Positions 1-11,699 are shown, counted from the stretch's first letter. The stretch: 63,078 nucleotides of DNA from Paracoccaceae bacterium (GCA_020832655.1 JAFIEF010000014.1:1-63078), one strand, 5' to 3'. The notes: generated from the letters alone by a model not told the origin. Made by a program: numbers and translations.

Positions 1-75
1 GGGCGGGGGGGGCGGGGGGGGCGGGGCGCCCCCCCCCCCCCCCCCCCCCCGCCCCCCCCCCCCCCCCCCGCGCCC
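1..75. repeat. G/C homopolymer low-complexity block
   Basis: The first ~28 bases are runs of G broken by single C, followed by about 40 bases of nearly uninterrupted C. No codon structure or hairpin with a defined loop is visible. It sits at the window edge directly upstream of gcvP. A sequencing or assembly artefact at a contig end is the most likely reading; a genuine poly-G/poly-C tract is possible but would be unusual. Confidence 0.8.
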
Positions 76-117
76 GGTCATGATCGGGGGCTTTCATTCC
101 TGAATTGGAGGGTGGCC

Positions 118-2958
<2,841 letters not shown>

Positions 2959-3166
2959 CGCCTTCCTTGTCCGCAGGGTCGCCGCGCTGCCTTGGCAGGC
3001 GGCAGGGCGCTCTGCCTTGCGCGGTTTCGTGACGCGATCAGGCCATGCTGCTGCCCACCCATTCCGGGGCAGCGGCAAGCTATTGCCCAGCTTGTGACAC
3101 AAGCCTGCCCGTTTTGGGTGGCAGCAAAAGCGCTGTAGCGACTGAGTAAATTCGGAAGGTCAGGGC

Positions 3167-4183
3167 ATGTTTGAGCTTCACAGGGGCGAGCGGATCGGAT
3201 TTGCGATCATTCTGTTTCTGGGCGTCGTGCTGGCACTGTTGCATTTGCGTGGCGAGGCCGAGATCGTCTGGGCGGCCTTCATTCATGGGTTTGTGGCCTA
3301 TGGGCTGATCATGGTTGCAGGGATGGGGCTTCGCGTCTGGGGGCGCTTGCCGCGCCTGTCGCTGACGATGGTTGCCGTGGGTTTCTATCCTATCTATGCC
3401 AGCCTGCTGGCGCTGATCGGCTACATGATGTTCCCGCTGGCGCGCCCGCTGATCGATGACCATCTGTTCGCGATTGACCGGATGCTGGGATATGACTGGA
3501 CAGTGGCGGTTGCATGGCTGGCGCATTACCCGGATCTGTCTTATCTGCTGAAGCTGATCTATGTCAGTTCACTGCCGCAACTGTTGATCCTGCTGCTGGT
3601 GCTGGGCGCGCTGGGACGGGTGCAGGCGCTGCACCGGATGATCGTGACCGGCATGCTGGCCGGGATTATCGTGTTCGCCTTCTGGGGGCTGTGGCCGTCC
3701 TTCGGGCCAAGCCCCTATCAGGATATCCCGCCAGAGATTGCGCAGGCAGCGGGGCTGCTGGTTACGCCTGAATATGGTGCCCAGCTCATGGATCTGGCAC
3801 AAAACGGTATTGGCCAGATCGAAAAGCACAAGGTTCTGGGAACTGTGGGCTTTCCGTCGTTTCATATCCTGATGGCCATGCTTGCGGTCTGGTTCTCGCG
3901 CGGCACATGGCTGTTCTGGCCCTATCTGGTGCTCAACACGCTGATGGTTCCGGCCACGCTGACGCATGGTGGCCACCATCTGGTTGATGTGCCCGGTGGT
4001 ATTGCGCTGTTTGCGCTGTCCTATGCCGCAGCCTGCGCGTTGCTGCCGCAGCCGGGCAGTCAAGGATTTGCGTGGGTGCTGCCGCAGCTGGCCGGGGCGG
4101 GGCCGGGATATGGCGCATACCGACCGCTGATGACACCGAACCACACCGGCAAGCCGGCGACATGCGCCGTGTCGAAAGACTGA
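3167..4183 (+). CDS. PAP2-superfamily membrane phosphatase
   Basis: A 338-residue polytopic membrane protein with about eight hydrophobic segments. The phosphatase motifs are recognisable in the C-terminal half: VGFPSFH near residue 227 corresponds to the PSGH motif, and THGGHHLVDVPGG near residue 265 to the SR-x5-H-x3-D motif, with the two catalytic histidines present. This arrangement resembles the inositol-phosphoceramide-synthase-like branch of PAP2, which acts on lipid phosphates or transfers lipid head groups at the membrane. The substrate cannot be told from sequence. GGAAGG eight bases upstream supports the ATG at 3167. It converges on trpE with an 11-base gap and is probably monocistronic. 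Confidence 0.8.
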   Translation: MFELHRGERIGFAIILFLGVVLALLHLRGEAEIVWAAFIHGFVAYGLIMVAGMGLRVWGRLPRLSLTMVAVGFYPIYASLLALIGYMMFPLARPLIDDHLFAIDRMLGYDWTVAVAWLAHYPDLSYLLKLIYVSSLPQLLILLLVLGALGRVQALHRMIVTGMLAGIIVFAFWGLWPSFGPSPYQDIPPEIAQAAGLLVTPEYGAQLMDLAQNGIGQIEKHKVLGTVGFPSFHILMAMLAVWFSRGTWLFWPYLVLNTLMVPATLTHGGHHLVDVPGGIALFALSYAAACALLPQPGSQGFAWVLPQLAGAGPGYGAYRPLMTPNHTGKPATCAVSKD

Positions 4184-4193
4184 TCTCGGGCCG

Positions 4194-5723
4194 TCAGCCC
4201 GCCTGCCCGCCAGAGAAGCGCCCCGCATCCTCTGCCGCACGGCGCAGCGCGCGCGACTTGTTGACGGTTTCCTGATATTCGGCTTCGGGGTCGCTGTCAT
4301 AGACCACGCCGCCCCCGGCCTGGATATAGAGCGTTTCATCCTTCAGGACGGCAGTGCGCAGGCAGATGCACATATCCATTTCCCCATTGGCGGCGAAATA
4401 TCCCGCCCCGCCCCCATAGACGCCGCGCTTTTCGGGTTCCAGCTCGTCGATGATCTGCATCGCCCGCACCTTGGGCGCGCCCGAGACCGTGCCCGCAGGC
4501 AGGCCGGCCAGCAGGGCTGACAGCGCATCCTGGCCCTCGGCCAGTTCGCCCACCACATTCGACACGATATGCATCACATGGCTGTAACGCTCGATGATGA
4601 ATTCCTCGGTCGGGTGAACCGTGCCGATCTTCGCTACGCGCCCGACATCATTGCGCCCCAGATCCAGCAGCATCAGATGCTCGGCCAGTTCCTTTTCATC
4701 GGCCAGCAACTCTGCGGCAAGGCGGCGATCCTCCTCTGGCGTGGCACCGCGCGGGCGCGTGCCCGCAATCGGGCGGATGGTAACCTCGCCATCGCGCAGC
4801 CGTACCAGAATTTCCGGGCTGGCCCCGACGATTTGAAATGGCGCATCGCCAGAGGCGAAATCGAAATAGAACATGAAGGGCGAAGGGTTGGTGCGCCGCA
4901 GTGACCGATAGAGCGCGAAGGGCGGCAGGGCAAAGCGCTGCGCCCAGCGTTGCGAGGGCACCACCTGAAAGATATCGCCCGCGCGGATATATTCCTTGGC
5001 CGTTTCCACTGCCGCCAGATAATCGCCCTTGTCGAAATTCGAGCTTGCAGGTCCGATGGCCGCAGCATCAGCGCCAAGCTGGCGCGGTGCCTGGGGCAGG
5101 GCACGTTCCAGATCGCGCACCGCATCCATGACCCGTTCGGCGGCCTGCGCATAGGCGGCACGTGCCGAAAGCCCCGAATTGGCCCATGCGGGCGAGACCA
5201 CGATCACCTCGCCCTTGACGCCATCAAGAACCACCACCACCGAGGGGCGCAGCATGATCGCATCGGGCACGCCGATCGGGTCGGGGTTGATATCGGGCAG
5301 ATGCTCGACCAGCCGGATCATGTCATAGCCCAGATAGCCGAACAGCCCCACCGCCGCGGCGGGCAGGTCATCAGGCATGTCCATGCGGCTTTCGGACAGC
5401 ACCGCGCGCAGCGTGTCCAGCGGGTGGCCATCCAGTGCCTGCCAGCCTTCGGGGTCGAAGCGCGCAATGCGGTTGATCCGGCTGGATTGGCCGCGACATT
5501 CCCAGATCAGATCGGGTTTCATGCCGATCATCGAATAACGGCCACGCACCTCTCCGCCGGTGACCGATTCCAGAATGAAGCTGTCGCGGCTGTTGCCTGC
5601 CAGCTTCAGGTATAACGAGACCGGCGTGTCCAGATCGGCCGCCAGGCGTGCGTATACAAGCTGGTTTCGGCCCTTGGCCCAGCCAGCCTCGAATTCGGCG
5701 AAGTCAGGGGTCAGATGTGCCAT
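4194..5723 (-). CDS. trpE: Anthranilate synthase component I
   Basis: A 509-residue chorismate-binding enzyme that makes anthranilate from chorismate and glutamine-derived ammonia, the first step of tryptophan synthesis. Recognisable blocks are PVSLYLKLAG (N-terminal tryptophan-feedback region), DIFQVVPSQRW, FASPEIL-type and IAGTRPRG motifs, LLDLGRNDVGRVAKIG, and GTVSGAPKVRAMQIIDELEP with GGGVVYDSDPEAEYQE near the C-terminus. It starts six bases after the stop of the foldase gene, so the two are probably co-transcribed and coupled; the SD before the ATG is weak. trpG, trpD and trpC, which often follow, are not here: the next gene downstream is the convergent PAP2 gene. PabB at 55949 is its paralogue in this window. 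Confidence 0.96.
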   Translation of the reverse strand: MAHLTPDFAEFEAGWAKGRNQLVYARLAADLDTPVSLYLKLAGNSRDSFILESVTGGEVRGRYSMIGMKPDLIWECRGQSSRINRIARFDPEGWQALDGHPLDTLRAVLSESRMDMPDDLPAAAVGLFGYLGYDMIRLVEHLPDINPDPIGVPDAIMLRPSVVVVLDGVKGEVIVVSPAWANSGLSARAAYAQAAERVMDAVRDLERALPQAPRQLGADAAAIGPASSNFDKGDYLAAVETAKEYIRAGDIFQVVPSQRWAQRFALPPFALYRSLRRTNPSPFMFYFDFASGDAPFQIVGASPEILVRLRDGEVTIRPIAGTRPRGATPEEDRRLAAELLADEKELAEHLMLLDLGRNDVGRVAKIGTVHPTEEFIIERYSHVMHIVSNVVGELAEGQDALSALLAGLPAGTVSGAPKVRAMQIIDELEPEKRGVYGGGAGYFAANGEMDMCICLRTAVLKDETLYIQAGGGVVYDSDPEAEYQETVNKSRALRRAAEDAGRFSGGQAG

Positions 5724-5729
5724 CCGGGT

Positions 5730-7592
5730 TCAGAAATTGGCCTGCACCGCGTCGATGACGCGCTGGTCAAGCTGGATCTGCTGGGTGTCGCGCAAGGCAT
5801 TCGCGAAATAGGCGAACAGATCCTGTTCGATACTCTGCGCAAGCTGGTCTGACAGCGCGTCGCGGAAGCGGGCAATGTCGTCCATCATCAGATCGGCGCT
5901 GGCGATGTCATGCAGCTTGACCAGATGCACCTGGCGCGCATCCTCGATCAGGCGCAGCTCTCCGGGCGCCATATCGAAGGCCGTGGCAATCAGATCGCGC
6001 GGCAAATCGGGCAGAAAATCGCTGCGCATGACCCCTTCGAAACGTTCCGGGGTCAGGTCAAGATCGGCAAAATCCGCGCCGGTTTCGATTGCCTCGATGA
6101 TTTCGGCCCCGCGCGCGCGCAGCATCTCGACCATGCGCGCATTGCGCCAGTCGGTGAAAACCTGGGTGCGGATATCATCAAGCGGCTGCGGGCTGGCGGG
6201 GATCACCTCGACCAGTTCCAGAGCAAACAGCCCGCCATCATCAAGGATCATGATTTCCGGGAAGTCATCGGGGCGCAAATCCTGCGCGGCGTCGCGAAAG
6301 GCTTCATAGGCGGCAATACCGTCGCTGTCGCCCCGGCGCCAGTCCAGCACCCCGCCGCGCATGGCGGTTTCCTCGGCCAGTTGCTGCACGGTTGCCCCGC
6401 CCGCCAGCAGATCTTCATAAAGGTCCAGATCATCCGACAGGATGCGCCGCGCGCGGTCCGAGACCAGCTCTTCGCGCAGTTCGGGGATGGCGTCTTCAAA
6501 ACTGGTTTCGCGCGCCGCCAGGATCGCGCTCATATTGAAGATCGCCGGGCCAAGCGATGTGTCGACCGGCCCGGCAACACCGGGTTCGGTCAGTGCAAAG
6601 ACCGCGTCGCCGGCTTCACGCAGTTGCGCGCGGGTGACATCGCCCATATCCGTGTCTTCAAGGCTCAGCCCGCGCTGATTGGCAAGCTCTTCAAAGCTGA
6701 CCTCGCCTGCCCGAAGACGCGCCATTGCCTGTTCGGCGCTGGCGGTGTCGGGAAATACCAGACGTTCGACCAGCCGCCGCTCTGGCTGGCGGAAGCGGTC
6801 GCCAGCGGCGTCATAGGCATCGCGCAGGATGTCTTCTTCCAGCTCGATGCTGTCGATCAGCATTTCCGGGCTCAGCCAGGCGTAGCGGATACGCTTGCCT
6901 TCGGGCTGGGTGTAATCCTCGATATTGGCGTCATAGAAGGCGCGAAGTTCGGTGTCATCGGGCCGCCCAACAGGGCTGTCCAGCGCTTCCACCCCCAGAC
7001 TCAGCACCGAGATGTCGCGGCTCTGGGCCTGATGCTCCAGCACTGTGGACACCAACATTTCCGGGGCATGGGCCGTGCCCATTACAGCAAGTTGAAGGAT
7101 GGTGCGCGCAACATCGTCGCGGATCGAGTTTTCGAACTCGGACTCGGTCAGGCCCGCATTCTGCAAGGCGAAGCGATAGGCTTCACGGTCGAACTGACCA
7201 CCCGCCCCCTGAAAGGCACGTACTTGCAGGATCTCTTGCTGGACAGTGGCGTCACCGGCGGAAACGCCCAGCCGGTCGGCCTCGTTCTTCAGCGCGGTCG
7301 CCGTGACAAGCTGTTCCAGCACCATCTGGTCCAGCCCAAAGAGCCGCGCCTGTTCCATCGTGACCGGCTGGCCGAACTGTGCTTGCAGCGCGCGCAATTC
7401 GTTCTGCAGGGCGCGGGCATATTCATCCGTGGTGATATTGCGCCCGCCGACACTGCCGATGGAGGTGGTGCGCCCGCCAAAACCGTCCACCCCGAAGCCC
7501 AGCAGGCTGACGGCCAGAATGGCCATCAGGAACCCGGCCGCGATATTCTTGGCCGACAGCTTCTTGCCGGATGGGGGCTTCTTGGTCGCCAT
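5730..7592 (-). CDS. SurA/PpiD-type peptidyl-prolyl isomerase, periplasmic foldase
   Basis: A 620-residue protein with a short cytosolic N-terminus, one membrane anchor (about residues 17-37, NIAAGFLMAILAVSLLGFGV) and a long periplasmic part. A SurA_N-like helical domain comes first, then a parvulin-type region in the middle, as in PpiD. Family role: chaperone and prolyl isomerase for outer-membrane and secreted proteins leaving the Sec translocon. The track start lies 23 codons upstream, but ATG at 7592 has AAGAGG at good distance and places the basic stretch MATKKPPSGKKL before the anchor. It precedes trpE by six bases, a gene order common in Rhodobacteraceae. The parvulin active-site residues are not obvious to me, so isomerase activity is less certain than the chaperone role. 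Confidence 0.88.
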   Translation of the reverse strand: MATKKPPSGKKLSAKNIAAGFLMAILAVSLLGFGVDGFGGRTTSIGSVGGRNITTDEYARALQNELRALQAQFGQPVTMEQARLFGLDQMVLEQLVTATALKNEADRLGVSAGDATVQQEILQVRAFQGAGGQFDREAYRFALQNAGLTESEFENSIRDDVARTILQLAVMGTAHAPEMLVSTVLEHQAQSRDISVLSLGVEALDSPVGRPDDTELRAFYDANIEDYTQPEGKRIRYAWLSPEMLIDSIELEEDILRDAYDAAGDRFRQPERRLVERLVFPDTASAEQAMARLRAGEVSFEELANQRGLSLEDTDMGDVTRAQLREAGDAVFALTEPGVAGPVDTSLGPAIFNMSAILAARETSFEDAIPELREELVSDRARRILSDDLDLYEDLLAGGATVQQLAEETAMRGGVLDWRRGDSDGIAAYEAFRDAAQDLRPDDFPEIMILDDGGLFALELVEVIPASPQPLDDIRTQVFTDWRNARMVEMLRARGAEIIEAIETGADFADLDLTPERFEGVMRSDFLPDLPRDLIATAFDMAPGELRLIEDARQVHLVKLHDIASADLMMDDIARFRDALSDQLAQSIEQDLFAYFANALRDTQQIQLDQRVIDAVQANF

Positions 7593-7802
7593 GCGTTGCC
7601 TCTTATGCGCTGAAGGGCGGAAAACTGCGCCTTGTGTAAGGAAAGCGCGCGAAAGGGGCAAGCGCTGTCGCGCAGTTGTCAGGCATTGGACATGTCACAA
7701 TCGCTTACGGATGCCGGGTCGGGGCAATACGACTGTCAAGCCATGATCTGAAGCCCCGATGCATGGCTGCACGGCTGGTGTCGCGATAACGCCTGAGGGC
7801 GC

Positions 7803-8384
7803 TCAATCTACAGCGGGGGAATTAAGTCGGGGCGGCTCGGCTTGCTTGGCCAGATCGAAGTCGATGCAGACCCCGGCCATGTCATCCTGCCCCAGAATGC
7901 TGTGGGTGCAGTGGCAATAGACCTCGCCCGAACGAGTCTTGCAATGCGCGCAGCTTGTGCAATTGCCGAAAGTGGGGGCATCACGCAACGCGGCCAGTTC
8001 TGCCGTGGCGTGATGCAGCGCATCTTCCAGAACGCGCCGCGTCTGTGGCGGCAGGCGCGACAGCACCGTGTTCAGATCGCGCAGCGGGTCTTCGCGCAGC
8101 ATTGCGTGGCCAGCCGCGGTCACTTCGATCAGGGTTGATCGCGCATCGCTGGCATTGCTCTGACGGCACAGCAACCCCATCGCGACCAGCGACTTGACGG
8201 TCTGCGAGGCAGTTCCGCGCGTGGTGGCGTGAAATTCCGAAAAGGCCGATGGCGTGCGCGAGAAGCGGTTTGCCCGCGCGAAGAAACGCAGCGCTGTCCA
8301 TTGCGCCGCAGTCAGCCCGGTATTGCCGCCATTCTGTGCCAGCCGGGCAAGATGCACGATCATGTTGGCAATATCGACAGTCAC
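7803..8384 (-). CDS. MarR-family transcriptional regulator with C-terminal cysteine cluster
   Basis: A winged-helix MarR regulator of about 193 residues. The DNA-binding part is visible as LTAAQWTALRFF, then TTRGTASQTVKSLVAMGLL and the wing SNASDARSTLIEVTAAGHAML. Unusually, the tail holds a run of cysteines and histidines (NCTSCAHCKTRSGEVYCHCTH), which could bind metal or an iron-sulfur centre, or sense redox. Frame analysis shows the reading frame open far upstream, but that part overlaps the sigma-factor gene on the other strand. I therefore start at GTG 8384, with an AGGA about nine bases upstream; ATG 8363 is the alternative. Divergent from the sigma factor at 8511, which it may regulate. 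Confidence 0.8.
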   Translation of the reverse strand: MTVDIANMIVHLARLAQNGGNTGLTAAQWTALRFFARANRFSRTPSAFSEFHATTRGTASQTVKSLVAMGLLCRQSNASDARSTLIEVTAAGHAMLREDPLRDLNTVLSRLPPQTRRVLEDALHHATAELAALRDAPTFGNCTSCAHCKTRSGEVYCHCTHSILGQDDMAGVCIDFDLAKQAEPPRLNSPAVD

Positions 8385-8441
8385 GGTGCGGGCATCCTGA
8401 TCACTTCCTTGCTGGGCGACCAGATAAGCGCCCTGGCGCGG

Positions 8442-8498
8442 TTGACAAGTGCCCGCGCAAGATGATAGCGATTCGATATAGTTTCGACCCGATATCAT
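8442..8498. promoter_or_regulatory. Divergent regulatory region between marR-like and sigma-factor genes
   Basis: TTGACA at 8442-8447 is a perfect -35 reading toward the sigma gene; the -10 is weak (TATAGT at 8477-8482 is too far away, ATAGCG at 8465-8470 is at 17-base spacing). CGATAT occurs twice (8474-8479 and 8490-8495), and GATAT/ATATC form short inverted arms around 12 bases, a plausible site for the MarR dimer. Functional assignment is inferred from position only. Confidence 0.35.
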
Positions 8499-8510
8499 TG
8501 TGGGGCCGCG

Positions 8511-9371
8511 ATGGAAGCCAGAGATGCACGTACCAGCCAGTTCATCCGTGATGCCATGCATCGCGAGATGCTGGATGCGACAACCGAGCATGCGCTGGCG
8601 CTGGCATGGCGCGACCAGCGTGACGAGGCCGCCCTGCACCGGCTGATCACCGCCTATAGCCGGTTGGCGATTTCGGTGGCGACGCGGTTTCGCCGTTACG
8701 GCCTGCCGCTGGATGATCTGATCCAGCAGGGCAATCTGGGGCTGATGCGCGCGGCTGAAAAATACGACCCCGATAATGGCGCGCGGTTTTCGACCTATGC
8801 GGCATGGTGGATCAGGGCGTCGATGCAGGAATATATCATGCGCAACTGGTCGGTGGTGCGCACTGCCACCAATGCGTCGCAGAAAAAGCTGTTCTTTCAT
8901 CTGCGCAAGACGCTGGCAAAGCTGGATGACGGGCAGCCACGCAACGAGGCGCTGTCGAAATCCGTCGCAAAGGAACTGGATGTCCCTGAAGAGCAGGTCG
9001 AGATCATGCTGGGCCGCATGTCGGGGCAGGATCTGTCGCTGAACGCGCCGCAATCAGATGGCGAGGAAGGCGGGCGCGACTGGATGGAAATGATCGAAGA
9101 TGACAGCGTGGCCACGGAAGAACAGGTGCTGGATGATCTGGAAACAAGGCGGCGCAGGCGCTTGCTGCATGACGCTGTTGATGCGCTGCCAGAGCGCGAA
9201 AAGCTGATCATCACCGAACGCCACCTTGTCGATGACCCGCGCACCCTGGCCCAGATCGGCGGCGATCTGGGCATATCGAAAGAGCGCGTGCGCCAGCTGG
9301 AAGAGCGCGCAATGGGCAGGATCACGCAAAGTTTGCGTCACAACGCACTCCCGATCCCAGCGCGAGCTTGA
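8511..9371 (+). CDS. rpoH: RNA polymerase sigma factor, RpoH (sigma-32) family
   Basis: A 286-residue group-3-like sigma-70 factor. Region 2 is intact (YSRLAISVATRFRRYGLPLDDLIQQG, then YDPDNGARFSTYAAWWIRASMQEYI), followed by SQKKLFFHLRKTLAKL, which matches the RpoH box that distinguishes sigma-32 from the housekeeping factor. Region 4 with its helix-turn-helix ends in LAQIGGDLGISKERVRQLEERA. It directs core polymerase to heat, oxidative or singlet-oxygen stress promoters. Rhodobacteraceae usually have two RpoH proteins; length and divergence from the classical heat-shock one make this more likely RpoH2, but I cannot prove that. The hsp20 gene at 41219 in this window has a plausible RpoH-type promoter. 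The ATG at 8511 has only a weak SD. Confidence 0.88.
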   Translation: MEARDARTSQFIRDAMHREMLDATTEHALALAWRDQRDEAALHRLITAYSRLAISVATRFRRYGLPLDDLIQQGNLGLMRAAEKYDPDNGARFSTYAAWWIRASMQEYIMRNWSVVRTATNASQKKLFFHLRKTLAKLDDGQPRNEALSKSVAKELDVPEEQVEIMLGRMSGQDLSLNAPQSDGEEGGRDWMEMIEDDSVATEEQVLDDLETRRRRRLLHDAVDALPEREKLIITERHLVDDPRTLAQIGGDLGISKERVRQLEERAMGRITQSLRHNALPIPARA

Positions 9372-9434
9372 AGTACAGGGCGGTTTCTGCCACGCAGCAG
9401 GATACCTTGCTGTCGCGATGATCAGGTGCCGCTG

Positions 9435-9863
9435 ATGCTCAACCCGCCACCAATAGCGCCCCACAAGCGCCGCGCTGCGGTGATCGCGGCGATTCTATTG
9501 CTGGTCTTGGTGACGGGCCTGCTGTTGATGCCGGTGCCGGATCACGGTTTGAAAACCCCGAAGCATATCGACAAGCTTGTGCATTTCATCGTGTTCTTCT
9601 GCGTGGCATTCCCGGCTTTCCTTGGGAAAATCCGCTTGTGGCCGCTAACCATGATTGCTCTGATCATCTATGGGGGTGTGATCGAATTGATCCAGCCGCA
9701 ATTCGGGCGCGATGCGGATTGGATTGATTTCGTAGCCAATTCGCTGGGCGTCGTCGCGGCCTTTCCGCCCGCATTGGCTGCGCGCTACTGGATCGGGTCA
9801 AAACACAGGCAACGCGCCCAACGCAACCGGACCAACGAAGATGGCGGAGTCGCGGATCTGTAG
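9435..9863 (+). CDS. VanZ-like family small membrane protein
   Basis: About 142 residues with four hydrophobic segments, and the family hallmarks DKLVHFIVFF in TM2 and the conserved glutamate in YGGVIELIQPQFGRDADWIDFVANSLG. VanZ-like proteins are envelope membrane proteins of mostly unknown function, named after a teicoplanin-resistance protein. ATG 9435 (CAGGTG seven bases upstream) is preferred over the in-frame GTG at 9426. The last 66 bases overlap the end of the convergent gene at 9798. Confidence 0.75.
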   Translation: MLNPPPIAPHKRRAAVIAAILLLVLVTGLLLMPVPDHGLKTPKHIDKLVHFIVFFCVAFPAFLGKIRLWPLTMIALIIYGGVIELIQPQFGRDADWIDFVANSLGVVAAFPPALAARYWIGSKHRQRAQRNRTNEDGGVADL

Positions 9864-10754
9864 CGGCAGGGTCAGCATGCCGCTTTCCTGATCCTGCATC
9901 GAGGCCGCCAGCATTCGCGCAATCTGCGCCTGATCCGGTAGCAGCAACTGCGCTTGTTCCACGACATCAAGGACAAGCTGGGCCTGAGCTGTTGTCAGCA
10001 TCATGTCGCCGGAAAATCGCCCAAGGCTGTCGCGGCGCAGCCGCCCCGTGCCCTCCAGCGTGATATCGCCCCATTCCATCACCAGATCGGTGATTTCCAG
10101 CCCGTTCACCGGATCATGGGTGCTGCCGTCAGAACCGGCAGCATCCAGATCGATCCTGCCCCGCAGCGCCAGTCGGGTCAGCATCGGGGGCAGCAGCGAT
10201 GTGGGGTCCAGTATGGCCCGCATCGCGGGGCCGGGCCGCAACCCGTGCAGTTCTATCGCGACTTGATGCGGGGCGTTTTCTTGCTGGCGCAGGGCCGCGC
10301 GGAAGCTGTCGGCGGAATGCAGGGCCGTTCCATCAGTGAATTCGAGCGTTTCAAACACCAGATTGGCGCGGTCGATCTGCGCCGGCAGCGCCGCATCAGA
10401 GATGATGCTGGCGCGCGCGTCAGAACTGGAAAGCCGCCACGGTATTCCGCCCAGCGTGATGATCTGCTCGCGTGGAAAGACGGCAATCACATGCTGTGGC
10501 CGGTAGGCGAGGGCATGAAGATGCAGTTGCTGCGCCTGCCATGTGACGGCACCACTTGCGCTGGTCAGCCTTGGGGCGGTCAGATCCAGATCGAAGCGAT
10601 AGGGAAACCCACCCAGATTGTGGTGTTCAACGTCCAGATGGCGGGCCGCTGTCAGAAACGCACTGATTTCGGCGTTCAGCACGCGCGCGGCGTAATGCCA
10701 GTAGGCGGTATATCCGAACACTGCCAGCAGGATGGTGATGACGATCAGTGGCAT
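9798..10754 (-). CDS. DUF2125-type conserved hypothetical envelope protein
   Basis: About 318 residues. A single N-terminal hydrophobic segment (MPLIVITILLAVFGYTAYWH) looks like a signal anchor; the rest is soluble and probably periplasmic, rich in beta-strand-like stretches (LTAPRLTSASGAVTW, LHALAYRPQHVIAVFP). The organisation matches the alphaproteobacterial family known as DUF2125, function unknown. ATG 10754 has GAGGGG four bases upstream; the longer frame reaches into the divergent ChaC gene and is a shadow there. The 3' end overlaps the VanZ-like gene by 66 bases on the opposite strand. Confidence 0.72.
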   Translation of the reverse strand: MPLIVITILLAVFGYTAYWHYAARVLNAEISAFLTAARHLDVEHHNLGGFPYRFDLDLTAPRLTSASGAVTWQAQQLHLHALAYRPQHVIAVFPREQIITLGGIPWRLSSSDARASIISDAALPAQIDRANLVFETLEFTDGTALHSADSFRAALRQQENAPHQVAIELHGLRPGPAMRAILDPTSLLPPMLTRLALRGRIDLDAAGSDGSTHDPVNGLEITDLVMEWGDITLEGTGRLRRDSLGRFSGDMMLTTAQAQLVLDVVEQAQLLLPDQAQIARMLAASMQDQESGMLTLPLQIRDSAIFVGPVALGALPVF

Positions 10755-10820
10755 CTGGCCCCTCTTTTCATTCCAGCTCAAAGCGTGTTTACACTGTGCC
10801 AGCAGGAAAGGGCCAGTCAC

Positions 10821-11378
10821 ATGCTGCGGCGCAACTCTGTGTGGATATTCGGCTACGGGTCCCTGATCTGGGATCCGGGGTTTTCCTATGCAAGTCGGCA
10901 GGTGGCGCGGCTGGACGGCTATGAGCGCTCTTTCTGCATGCGCTCGATCCATCATCGCGGCACAGTGGATCACCCCGGTCTGGTGCTGGCGCTGGATGAA
11001 GGGGCGGGCCATTGCGAGGGCGTGGCCTTCGAGGTGCCCCAGCGCATCGCCGAGGAATCGCTGGAATATCTGCGCGCGCGCGAATTGATTTCGGCGGCCT
11101 ATCTGGAAAAGCGCGAAGCGCTGAGCCTTCGCGATGGGCGCCGCGTCGAGGCCGTGACCTATGTCATCGACCGCCATCATGACCAGTATTGCGGCGGGCT
11201 GGCGTTGGAAGAACAGGCCCGGATCATCGCCCGCGCGCATGGCGGGCGTGGCCCGAACCGCGACTATCTGTTCAACACCGCCGCGCATCTGGCCGAGCTT
11301 GGCTTGCGCGACCGTCAGTTGGACTGGCTTTGCGCCAAGGTCCGCAAGCTGTGCTGCGCCCCGCCAGATTCAGCCTGA
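10821..11378 (+). CDS. ChaC-like gamma-glutamylcyclotransferase
   Basis: A 185-residue protein with the family entry motif VWIFGYGSLIWDP at the N-terminus, RSFCMRSIHHRGTVDHPGLVLALD (substrate pocket), the catalytic-glutamate region RARELISAAYLEK and YCGGLALEEQARII near the end. ChaC enzymes cleave glutathione to 5-oxoproline and Cys-Gly in the cytosol. ATG 10821 starts exactly at the family's usual N-terminus; an AGGAAAGGG stretch lies about nine bases upstream. A much longer in-frame extension exists, but it lies antisense to the DUF2125 gene and is rejected. Divergent from that gene, with a 66-base shared promoter region. Confidence 0.88.
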   Translation: MLRRNSVWIFGYGSLIWDPGFSYASRQVARLDGYERSFCMRSIHHRGTVDHPGLVLALDEGAGHCEGVAFEVPQRIAEESLEYLRARELISAAYLEKREALSLRDGRRVEAVTYVIDRHHDQYCGGLALEEQARIIARAHGGRGPNRDYLFNTAAHLAELGLRDRQLDWLCAKVRKLCCAPPDSA

Positions 11379-11453
11379 CCAGATTGTCTTAGATCAAGGC
11401 GACTGCCCCGCCGGACTGTTAGGGCTGTGCTGTCTGAAAAACCGGAGTCTCCG

Positions 11454-11699
11454 ATGTCGCATACCCCGCATGAACTGGCCGAAGAATTCCCGCACGCCGC
11501 GGAACTGATGCACAAGCTGAAACTGGAAGACGCGCATTTCGCGCGGCTGGCCGAGGAATATCACGAGGTCAACCGCGCTGTTCATCGCGCTGAAACACTG
11601 GTCGCACCAGTGTCAGAAGAGCATGAGCAGAAATTGCGCCGCAAGCGCATGGTGCTGAAAGACGAGATTGCAGCGATTCTGGCGCGTTCCGAAGCATAG
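11454..11699 (+). CDS. YdcH-family (DUF465) small protein
   Basis: An 81-residue, highly charged, probably helical or coiled-coil protein. HELAEEFPHAAELMHKLK and the basic C-terminal block EQKLRRKRMVLKDEIAAIL are typical of YdcH, whose biochemical role is unknown. ATG 11454 has CGGAG nine bases upstream and is preferred over 11427. It stands alone between the ChaC-like gene and the convergent FAH-family gene. Confidence 0.85.
   Translation: MSHTPHELAEEFPHAAELMHKLKLEDAHFARLAEEYHEVNRAVHRAETLVAPVSEEHEQKLRRKRMVLKDEIAAILARSEA

Noticed and set aside
2959-3166. A terminator after gcvP
   Set aside because: GC-rich dyads (GCGCTGCC...GGCAGGGC) are present but there is no T-run and the pairing is not unique.
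5910-7613. A 567-codon open frame on the plus strand
   Set aside because: It lies entirely antisense to the PpiD-like foldase gene, has no SD and no recognisable domain; GC-rich shadow frame.
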